A DNA stretch of 64,000 nucleotides from assembly GCA_001051155.2 (NCBI GenBank), contig JYIP02000002.1:2735583-2799582 (forward strand), given 5' to 3'. The position numbers and the translations under genes are program-made. Of the stretch, positions 55,025-64,000 are shown piece after piece. Below the pieces are notes generated by a model that ran no database searches, was not told where the DNA came from, and saw only the letters and a program-made list of their open reading frames with translations. How positions within the stretch are numbered: the stretch's first letter is position 1; each line of letters opens with the position of its first letter. The DNA is from Chrysoporthe austroafricana. Its lineage: Eukaryota > Ascomycota > Sordariomycetes > Diaporthales > Cryphonectriaceae.

Positions 55025-57318
55025 ATGCCCATGCAAGCCATATCCCATCGTCGAGACACGTCCCTCAGCTCGCTCGGCCAGCGCCGGGGCTATTCAGACC
55101 TGGCTCGCTTCTCCCTCGACCTACCGTGGCCGCGAGCAGACTCCGAAGGTGCTGCTCTCGGGCCAGCTGGAGACTACCCATCTCCGCCCATGTCAGGGTC
55201 TCCACCGATTCCGCCAAAAGGAACCCAGGAGGCCGATGATCGAGTCCACCAAATCTATCAGGCGGCCGCTGGCCATGATGTCTATCGCGCAAGCGCGGCA
55301 TCAACAACGACACAAGCGGACTCGAGAATGCTGCCAGGGCTATCAGCGCCCTTCCGGCCCTACCAGCCGGAGCCCCTCGAGCGAGTGCCCTATGCCTACC
55401 CACGCCCCGAGGACCACATGCAGAGACCGCTGTCGTCGTATGCATCACAGCACGGCCAGATCCTGTCCCAGCACCCCTACCTCCCGGCCCCGGCCCCGAT
55501 ACCTACCTCTGGGCCTGTGCCGGCGTACAGCGCTGCCACCTCTCGACCGCCGACGCAAGAAAGCCAACAACCTTTTGCTTCTCCAAAGTCACAGAGAAAG
55601 ACGAAGGGACACGTTGCGTCGGCGTGTGTTCCATGCAAGAAGGCGCATCTCAGGTCAGCAGTCCCCCAAAGCCCACTTCACATCACTTGATGATTTTGCT
55701 TGAAAGTAGTGCTAATACGAAGCAGGTGCGATGGTACGTATCTTTCCTTGGATTATCTTGGATATCTTTGCACGGGACGACTCCCAGCGGATGTCAAAGT
55801 CGAAGCATGGCGTACTAGGCCTGGACTCTTTGGCAGGTTGGCGCTCTCGAGATCGTACATGAGGAATCTTTGCGATTGCGATCCCTAACCTTCCTCGAGA
55901 GTTATTCGGCCATGATATATTGGACACCTCCATGGAGGGTGTCACTCATGCAGTGGCAAGTGCCATCAAGAGAGCCAAGGAGACAGAGAACACTTGTTCT
56001 CGATTGCATTTTGTTCTTGCAGCCAGATCTGCGTTTCGGGAACGAGGGCTAACTTTCTGGTTCAATAGCTCAAAGACCGTGCACACGATGCGTCCAGAAC
56101 GGCAAGGAGGATGCTTGCGTTGACGTACAGCACAAGAAGCGCGGTCGTCCACGACTTCGGGATGACCCCCGCTTTGACCCAAGGATGGCACAAAGTCAAG
56201 ATCCAAATGCTCGGCGACCTTTATCCTTGTTCAACCCGCAAAGCACCATGGGGTACGGCGACGACCACCTGCGGAGGACGCAGTCATACCGGGTGTTGAA
56301 ATCACAACCACCGGAACCCCTAGCGCCTCGAATGCTCGAGCGAGCACCCGTAGGCGGTGCTAACATATTCCCTGCTCCCCTCCAGATCTCAACAAGACCG
56401 CCAGAGCCGGCTGCCTTCTTGACCATGGATTTGGGGATTGCCAAAGCGTCCACCACGTTCCTGGATGCCATCGGGCGGCAGAGCGTGCAGGATCTAAGAA
56501 TCACGGATCTTCTGCCCCTAGAGGACGGCAACAGGATGATGATGTTGCAGCGTGAGATGCAGAATGAGCAGGCGAGGAGGGAACCCAACTATCTCCCACC
56601 CATGTTCCTGAAACAGGAGGAAGACAAAGTCTTCCGGACACTCGGATTTGGCAGGGAGGACTTGGCCCAATACCCACTGGACACCACAGAGACCCTCCGC
56701 TTCACCGATCAGACCGGCCAGATCCGAAGCTATTCGGGGCGATTCGGGCTTGCGAAATTCGGCTCGGTCTTCTTCATCATCGTGGTCCTTAACACGGGCT
56801 TCAGGGCCTTCCCGACGCCGTCCCCACAGAGCCGAGATCCGCGAGAATTGGGATACTCATATCCAGCAGGGCCTCAAAACCCATATGGCCAGCCGACGCC
56901 TGTCTCAGCCACGTTTGAGGGACGAGGGAGATCAGTGAGCGACTTGTCATACCTCCCAAGACAGCCTGTAACGCCCAGTCAGGTCATGCCAGGTCTGAGC
57001 CCGCGGCTCCCATCGTATGCAGCGTCGCCTACTCGACAGGACTACCCGTCGGGCCCGTCTGCGTACATCCCTAGGAGCGAGCTGCCGGGTGTGCCTCGTG
57101 CCTCACAGCCACCAGGGTACCAGTTGCCGCCCATCCGGAGCCAGCAGCAACCGCAGTTTCAGCCCCAGCCTCCATCTCAGCTGCAGCATGCCCAGTACCC
57201 ACCCCCACAGCAAGCCCAGCAGCAGAGCGAGCAAGGCTGGCCGCGTGATGACCGGCAAAGGGTCGACATCGGGGGCCTGGTTGACAGGCCGGACCCTTCT
57301 CAACAACACCATGGCTAA
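55025..57318 (+). CDS. Zn2Cys6 transcription factor with PAS-like region
   Basis: Three exons: 55025-55653, 55726-55733 (8 nt) and 56069-57318; 628 aa. The binuclear cluster is only complete when the micro-exon is spliced in: ACVPCKKAHLR, then C-D, then AQRPCTRCVQNGKEDACVD. Cysteines fall at about 201, 204, 211, 217, 220 and 229 (C-x2-C-x6-C-x5-C-x2-C-x8-C), followed by the basic HKKRGRPRLRDD. Unusually for the class, about 200 disordered Pro/Ser/Gln-rich residues precede the cluster. Residues about 329-455 resemble a PAS fold (TMDLGIAKASTTFLDAIG, ITDLLPLEDGNRMMML, LRFTDQTGQIRSYSG, FGSVFFIIVVLN). The tail is Gln/Pro-rich, a likely activation region. It is a nuclear regulator with unknown targets. 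The start is the first ATG in the open frame; an upstream exon cannot be excluded. Intron 2 is long (335 nt) with a GCTAACT branch site. Confidence 0.82.
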
Positions 57319-58368
57319 ATGAGATTGATGGTGTCGGACACCGCGTGCCTCCCCGCATCCCAAGCTGCCTCCCATCTCCCAGGTCCTTCTTCGCCTCCTC
57401 TACCACTATTCGCTTCAGCATCGTACACCCCATCCTCGTTGCGCACCGCAAGGGGATTTGGATGTCGAATTGTATTATTAGTGTTATTTTCTGCCGGGGT
57501 CTTTTTCTGTTTCTTCTTCTTCATCATCTTCCTAGGGAGGCATCTCGTCCATGATCTTTGGGTCGCAATCGCGAAGATACCACTGTGCGATGTTCCTGGT
57601 AGATTGTGGGTTTCCGTAGGAGGGCGGCTCCACTGATCTCATTAGCTGTTTGGCTGTGTGTATATTCTGGCATTAGCGATTTGGTGTAGATGGCATTTAA
57701 ATGTTAGCCAAAGTATGGAAGCTTGTCCTCAAGGACGTCCTTGTTCTCGTCGCAAATCTCGTCGCTCTCTCGTGGTTAGGCAGTGAGGTTTCGGGAAGGT
57801 GGTCCTGGGACGTCTGTCGTCCATCTTTTCCCAGCCCGTCTTTCTTGCCCTTGGCGTCGTTGGCACGTCTGCAGCTGCTCTCGTCTTCTTGGTGGCGACG
57901 GCAGTGATGTGACTTGGGACCGCGCTTCGTCGTATTTCTATTTCGTCGTCGTCCCTGTCTCGCCTTCGTCCCTGCTCAAAGCAGCGTTTGGATTTTTGGG
58001 GCGGTGCATCCTGATTCACCTCCTTTCCTTCCCTGGATCTGCGGAGGTTGTGGCGGGCCCAGGCGTCGCGCTGTCGGGGCGGTGCGTTTCCAGCAGGAGG
58101 AGCAGCGTTGTACAAGGAACTCGCCAGGCTTCCCGGGGCGGAAAATGATAGGACGTCCTCGCTATCGAACAGAGTAGTGCTGCTGTGGAATTATACCCAG
58201 CCACGCGCGTAGGCGGTCTGGCAGACGGGACCAACCTAGAAGAGCAGGAGGGGGCACCGGGAGGAAGGGAGGATGAGAGGAACAGAGGAGGAGATGAGGA
58301 GGGGGCCAGAAGGAAAGGAGCCGAGGGAGCGAGACGATGCATACTTAAGTGCATGCATAGGTATCCAG

Positions 58369-58392
58369 ATATCGATATTGATATCGATATTG
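58369..58392. repeat. Palindromic 12-bp tandem pair (ATATCGATATTG)
   Basis: Two adjacent copies of a unit that itself contains ATATCGATAT, a perfect palindrome. Gene-free DNA. Confidence 0.85.
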
Positions 58393-59031
58393 AAGCTACG
58401 CTGGCTATACCAGAGGTGAAATGAGCAGAGATGAGAGACGTGCAGCTCCGTCGAGGGGAGCTTGCCCTTTTGCAGAAACGGTAGTCTCCCGAAATGGACT
58501 TACTATGTAAGTAATAATAATATCGAGCTTGGTTGGTATACGTTCATGCTAGTGCCCTGTTCCCTACCCATATTAGCACACAGACCCGCCAGGACAACCC
58601 GTCGACGGTGTAATTCCCACCCCTTTTCTAAATTTATCTCCCCTCTTCCCCTTCATATTTACGTGTTGCCCGGCAGTACTTGTCGGTACCTAACCCACAC
58701 CACCCGCCCTCTTCCCTTCGTCCCTGTGAGGATCGCCGCGCGCCGTCCCTGCTCGCCAGGGTGGGCCTCCCGGGCCCGCATGTGCCTCTGCTCGGGACCC
58801 TGGTCGATGCTGAAATGGCGGCGGGACAGCTGACGATCAGCTCGGCTGGCGAGCATGCATAAAAATTTCCGAGGCGCGTGCGACCTGCCCAGCCGCACGA
58901 CCTGCTAGCGACGGAACCTCCCGTGCACGCAATTCTGGTGCTGAGGAGCCTGGGGTGCTAGCAGGATCAGGGACAGGCCAGGTCGTGGGAACTGTCAAAG
59001 AAATGTCCCGGTGTCATTTTGGGTGGCCCCA

Positions 59032-59078
59032 GTCCGTCTGTCTGTCCGTCCGTCCGTCCGCCCGCCCGCCCGCTCGCC
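59032..59078. repeat. TCCG/CCCG tetranucleotide repeat
   Basis: Copies of TCTG, then TCCG, then CCCG, showing ordered replacement of the unit along the array. Confidence 0.85.
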
Positions 59079-59862
59079 GTTCTCTGCCAGCCAGAGGGAC
59101 GGCGGCAGCAATGGGGAATACCTCCCCGGCACGTATGGCGCAGCTTTGGCTCGACAAGATGGCGGCATGCTGGGGAATAAGATTACAAGCTCTCGAAGCG
59201 GTCGATCGACTGTTCCAATACGGAAGCCAGCCTCTTGGCGATTTGATGAGAGGCTTTCCCAGACAGCCAAGCTTGTTGTGGCATTCTGCAGCTTCAGCTG
59301 GGGCTCATTATTTCCGCACGGGGCCCGTGTGGTTGAAATTCCCATAGTCTGGTCTTGCCGCGCGCTGTCTTGCCAGGTCTTAGAAGATCTAGCCTGCGGA
59401 TCGATATTCCGTACCAGAATTTAGCGTCGACTATCATCTCCGGGCCAGCGTGGCTGCACCTCGGCGCTTTCAGCTGCTGATCGTTGCCCTTTTCTCTGTT
59501 GCTTGAGGCTCACCGACTCGAGGGCCTGCAGGCGATACGAGTACCCAGTACGCAACTCACATGCCAAGATGAGCCGTCCTGCATGAGTTTGATGGGCCCG
59601 GCGGAGATGGCGGGTCACTGGCCGGCTGCCGATGTCTTGTTTTCGGTCCTGGCTCGCACGACAGGCGGAGGTGCGACCCAAAGCAGACGGCCGAATCTGA
59701 ACTGTCTTCGGCAGACACCAGGGCCGAATGCTTACGGCTCATAGCTGATTTGACGAGGCGTCTGGCCCGGCTTCGCCCCCGGAACACATGACTTGGGGCG
59801 TCCGCGGACGTTGTCTGGGTGTGAACCCGTCACGAGGCGCCACACCCTCGAATCACATCATA

Positions 59863-59889
59863 CATATGTATATATATATGTGTGTGTGG
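59863..59889. repeat. TA/TG dinucleotide tract
   Basis: Short TA run passing into a TG run in gene-free DNA. Confidence 0.75.
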
Positions 59890-60453
59890 TGTGTCTTGCT
59901 GCATGGCCGCGCGATAACCACCTCCTCGAAACTGACGGCGGCACCTCTTGCTCCTTCAGGATAGAGCACTGGTCACGTCGAATGCAGCCACAGCCTTGGC
60001 AAACATGTTAGTAGATCCTGCTGCAGACTCGTCTGTCTCGGAGCATCAAGGAGTGGCTCCCTCTGCCGCCCGCCGGGCCTAAGATGCGGTCCCGAGGTTG
60101 TAATCGTGGTGTACCGTCACCGTCAAACCTCTAGAGAGGCGGTGTCGCGATGATTGTGCCATCTCGTATGCAGTGAGCATAGTATCTGGGTGGATGTGTA
60201 GGTGGTGTTAAATAGGCAGTGAGAGTGAGGGCAGGATGTCATCGCTGCCTTGTGCTGGATTGATTACATAATCTCGTAGCAGCGGTGTTTGCAAACGCGT
60301 TGTCCTGCGTGCCGCCGGTACTCTATAGGCAGAAACGCGACAGCGTACGCGACGAGGGCCAGTCCGTGAATATATCATGATAACTGCCGCTTGACAGATC
60401 CTGTTCTTCCGCCTGCGCCGAGGACTACACGGTGATGTCATAAAGAATCCGCG

Positions 60454-62714
60454 ATGGCTGAGATGATGGACGTCGATGGTCCCCGCGGGACCAAGAGAAA
60501 GGCAGACGATCTCGGCGACCCAAGTCTGAACTCGGCTCGACGGATCAAGGCGCTGGACCCAGACGTCGTGAACAAAATCGCAGCCGGCGAGATCATTGTT
60601 GCGCCCGTTCACGCGCTGAAGGAGCTCATCGAGAATGCCGTGGATGCGGGCTCGACGTCCCTAGAGGTCTTAGCCAAGGACGGTGGCCTGAAGCTCCTCC
60701 AGATCGCAGACAACGGCAGTGGCATCGACGTGGGCATTTCCTCTCACCTCATCAGGATACAGAGGTGCTGACTATACTCCAGAAGGAAGACTTGCCCATC
60801 CTGTGCGAACGGTTCACCACTTCCAAGCTGCAGACGTTCGAGGACTTGTCCTCGATTGCGACATATGGCTTTCGTGGGGAGGCCCTGGCAAGCATCAGTC
60901 ACATCGCTCATCTGACCGTCACCACCAAGACCAAGGACTCCACCTGTGCATGGCGGGCTCACTACGACGGGGGCAAACTTGTTCCTTCGAAGCCGGGCCA
61001 GACTCCCGACCCTAAGCCCGTGGCAGGCAGGAATGGCACGCAGATCACCGTCGAAGATCTGTTCTACAATGTCCCTACAAGACGGCGTGCTTTCCGTTCC
61101 GCTTCGGACGAGTATAACAAGATCATAGACATGGTTGGCAGATATGCCGTCCACTGCAGCCATGTTGCCTTCTCCTGCAAGAAGCAAGGAGAATCCTCCA
61201 CAAGCATTTCCGTGCCTGCAACTGCGTCCGTTGTTGACCGCATCCGCCAGATCTACGGGAGTAGTGTCGCCAACGAGTTGGTGGATTACTCGACATCTGA
61301 CGACCGCTGGGGTTTCAAAGCAGAGGGCCACGCGACCAACGCAAATTACCACATCAAGAAGACCACGCTGCTATTGTTCATAAACCACCGTTGTGTCGAG
61401 TCTGCAAACATCAAAAAAGCGATTGAACAGACTTATGCAGCCTTTCTGCCAAAGAGTGGTCACCCTTTCGTCTACCTCAGCCTTGAAATCGACCCTGGAC
61501 GAGTCGATGTCAACATCCACCCTACAAAGCGGGAAGTCAATTTCCTCAACGAGGACGAGATCATACAGGCAATATGCGAGCACATCCGCAGCAAGCTCGC
61601 GGCAGTAGACCAGAGCCGTACATTTATGACACAGACCCTCCTCCCAGGCGCTGAGTGGGCTTCGCCGAATCAGGCTGACGGAGACGCGACCCCTTCCTCC
61701 AGAGCTCAAGCCTCAAGCAAAAAGACCACACGCCCGTACGAGAACAATCTCGTAAGGACAGACACAAACCTCCGCAAGATTACGAGCATGTTCACACCCG
61801 CCGGCGGACGCCCATCGTCCACAGGGGCTGACGTGACAAATTCGGATTTCGCCGCTCCCGACTCTCAGCCACCAGAGGCAATCAATTACGAGACCAATGA
61901 TCGCGAGCAGAACCCCTGTCGGCTCGCCAGCGTGCGAGAGTTGCGCTCCGATATCCGCGACCAGATGCATCACGAGCTCACCGAAGTATTCGCAACGCAT
62001 ACTTTCGTGGGCATCGTCGACGAGCGGCGACGCCTCGCGTCCATCCAGGGCGGCGTCAAGCTGTACCTGATAGACTATGGGAGGGCGTGCTTCGAGTACC
62101 TTTACCAAGTCGGGCTGACTGACTTCGGCAACTTTGGTATCATTCGCTTCAGCCCGTCCCTCGACCTGCGCACCGTGCTGCGCATAGCGGCCGAGCACGA
62201 GAAGGACAAACAATCTTCGGCGGCGGACGCGAGCGAGGACTTCGATGTGGAAGAGGTCGTCGAGCTGGTCTCCGCACAGCTCATCGAGCGCCGCGAGATG
62301 CTTTCGGAGTACTTCTCGCTCGAGATTTCACCCGCAGGCGAGCTCCTCAGCATCCCGCTGCTCGTAAAGGGTTATACGCCCTCCATGGCCAAACTGCCCC
62401 AATTCCTCCTGCGACTTGGCCCCTATGTGGACTGGACGGAGGAGAAACCCTGCTTCGACGCGTTCCTCAAGGAGCTGGCGTCGTTCTACGTACCCGAGGT
62501 GTTGCCGCCCACGCCGGGAACCGCGGAGGCGGCTGCAGCGGAGCAGATTGACGACGAGACGAGGGCGCGGAGGAGGCACGTGCGCTGGGCAGTCGAGCAT
62601 GTGTTCTTCCCTGCGTTCAAGGCGAGGCTGGTGGCGACGAGGTCATTGATGAAGGGTGGGGTGCTAGAGGTTGCGAATCTGAAGGGGCTGTATAGGGTGT
62701 TCGAGCGATGCTGA
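60454..62714 (+). CDS. MLH1: DNA mismatch repair protein MLH1
   Basis: Two exons, 60454-60729 and 60783-62714; 735 aa. A 53-nt intron (GTGGGC donor, GCTGAC branch, CTCCAG acceptor) falls exactly after ADNGSGID, so the GHKL ATPase pocket is split between exons. ATPase motifs: [19 protein letters not shown] with the catalytic Glu in [27 protein letters not shown], and [13 protein letters not shown]. The transducer domain follows ([39 protein letters not shown]), then a disordered linker with many Ser/Thr (about 400-480). The C-terminal dimerisation domain ends in ...RVFERC, the invariant FERC tail of MLH1, which distinguishes it from PMS1. It pairs with PMS1 (MutL-alpha) or MLH3 in mismatch repair and meiotic crossing-over. 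Compared with yeast it has about 30 extra N-terminal residues (KRKADDL looks like a basic patch). Start ATG at 60454. Confidence 0.95.
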
Positions 62715-63097
62715 ATGCTAGGTCTATCTGCTTGTTTCATGGCGTATTGGCTGGGATGAAAAATATCACTGCAGTGTAATTAGCTGTCTATATTGGCTTC
62801 GCATCGAACTGCTAGGACGAGATGGAGAATTAGAGACTGCTCTGTATCTTCGCTTGCCATCCCATCAATGAGAATTTCTCGATCTGTCTCAACTTGTAAA
62901 GAGACCATGGGCAATCATAAGAGTAAATGCGGCAGGGTAGCTCTGAAGGTCATTTCCATTTCGTCTATGGTCCATATGAATGCCAATGAGGTTCCTCGTC
63001 CCTACAGGCCCGAGGATACCATGATACTGTACAATTGTCTCTTTTCTCTGCCCCCCCCCCCCGAGCCCTATCTTCATTCGATCATGCTTTAATGAGT
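62715..63097. other. Intergenic stretch between convergent genes
   Basis: About 383 bp between the MLH1 and RPN1 stop codons. No gene seen; a C run lies at 63051-63062. Confidence 0.6.
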
Positions 63098-64000
63098 CTA
63101 TTTGCCACTCTCCCAGTCCGGATTCTATGAATTTAATTAGAATCTACCATAGATTCAAGGGACAATGGTCGTACTCACCTTCTTTAGAATCACGAGACCC
63201 TCAAGCACATTGCTCACACTAATGTACTCCTCGTCCTCTAGCTCAGCACGCTCTCCATAGCCCAAGAGGACTGGGGTGCTTTGCGTCTGCCAGCCAGTGA
63301 TGGTCTTGGGTCGACCAGCCTGGCCAACGACATCAACAGCCTGACCAACACGCACATTCACCGTCAGCGGCTTGAGGTTCTCATCCAGGGTGACGAGGAA
63401 CCGCGGGTGCATGGCGGTCACCAGGAAGTAGAGCAGGTAGTGGCAGTCCTTGGTGATAAATTGCTTGGCGTCAATCATGGCCACAATGACGGCCAAAAGA
63501 CCAGCGGCGGATACCCGTGACAGGATCTGGCGGTCAGTATGGAAGGGACTGAGGGACATCGTGCCCTTGCCCATGTGCAGCAGACCTTGGGCAATTCGCA
63601 CCATGAACAGAGAATCCTTCTCACGGTGGTAGTAGCTTGCTAGCTGCCGTAGCAGTTGTGCCAGCCGTGCGTTATTGGTGCCGGCGCCAAGGAGGCCCAT
63701 GGCGAAGATGGCGTTGATGGCAACGTCATTGTCGTTATCGTGACTGTATCGTGAAAGCGTGTCGTAGACCTTCATCTGAGGGTTGCTGGGGCTGATTAAG
63801 CCCATTGCGAGAGGCACTGCTCGCCGGATGTTGGCCTCGCCGTAATGCATTAGATGACCGAATTGGCGAAGAACCATCTCTTGGCCGACTTCCTCACCCA
63901 TCGCAATCAAGCCGATACCTAGGACTGCATACGACTGCAGCAGCTCGTCTCCTTTCTTTTCATCAGAATCCTCCATGTGCTCGTTGCACATGTGCAGAAG
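63098..64000 (-). CDS. RPN1: 26S proteasome regulatory subunit RPN1, C-terminal part
   Basis: Partial: the gene continues past the right edge. The visible exon 64000-63179 is followed by a 54-nt intron (GTGAGT donor, CATAG acceptor) and a nine-codon last exon, 63124-63098. The last exon turns VILKK into [13 protein letters not shown], matching the usual Rpn1 ending. Proteasome/cyclosome repeats are visible: [36 protein letters not shown] and [19 protein letters not shown], followed by [40 protein letters not shown] and [15 protein letters not shown]. Rpn1 is the base subunit that docks ubiquitin receptors, UBL shuttle factors and Ubp6 on the proteasome. Without the last exon the open frame would end in a false VSTTIVP tail. 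Confidence 0.93.

Larger units (their letters stand above)
57319..60453. other. Gene-free stretch, 3.1 kb
   Basis: 3' UTR of the Zn2Cys6 gene and promoter of MLH1, with several microsatellites between. Open frames overlap each other on both strands and have no domain. Confidence 0.55.

Overview
The window is nuclear DNA of a filamentous ascomycete (Pezizomycotina, most likely a sordariomycete). Genes are broken by short introns (about 50-70 nt in most cases) with GTRNGY donors, CTGAC or CTAAC branch sites and YAG acceptors. The proteins are typical of this group: a fungal Ras with a CVIM tail, ECM11, a MoCF-domain protein, the trifunctional FOX2 enzyme and a peroxisomal Lon. There are no operons, CRISPR arrays, rRNAs or tRNAs that I can support. 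All exon joins were worked out by hand from splice signals, phase and family conservation.

Layout, left to right. 1-822 (minus): 5' part of a SYLF/Ysc84-domain gene that runs off the left edge; its first intron holds a poly-A/N low-quality block. 823-4567: gene-free. 4568-5074 (minus): a 92-aa single-pass membrane protein in three small exons. 6101-7420 (minus): an F-box protein. 10254-12272 (plus): an RBR-type E3 ubiquitin ligase with a membrane segment. 12776-24282 is gene-dense: FOX2 (minus), D-glycerate 3-kinase-like (plus), ECM11 (minus), NBP35 (plus), GMF/AIM7 (minus), MoCF-domain protein (plus). 24283-29913 is gene-poor and looks decayed. 29914-30765: ras (plus). 30766-33613 is AT-richer and gene-free. 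33614-42603: IDI1 (plus), a GNAT acetyltransferase (plus), RFA2 (minus) and peroxisomal Lon (plus). 42604-55024 is a 12-kb gene-free stretch full of short tandem repeats, leading to a Zn2Cys6 regulator with a PAS-like region (55025-57318, plus). After another 3-kb gap come MLH1 (plus) and the 3' end of RPN1 (minus), which runs off the right edge.

Most genes are unrelated housekeeping genes. The one functional link I can argue is peroxisomal: FOX2 (beta-oxidation) and the SRL-tailed Lon protease share an 11-bp promoter word containing CCTCGG, the core recognised by FarA/FarB-type fatty-acid regulators. RFA2 and MLH1 are both DNA-maintenance genes but are 22 kb apart. I see no candidate for a wholly new system. 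The most unusual material is in gene structure: an ATG-only coding exon, a 4-nt coding exon, 8-, 9- and 18-nt internal micro-exons, and a GC-AG intron.
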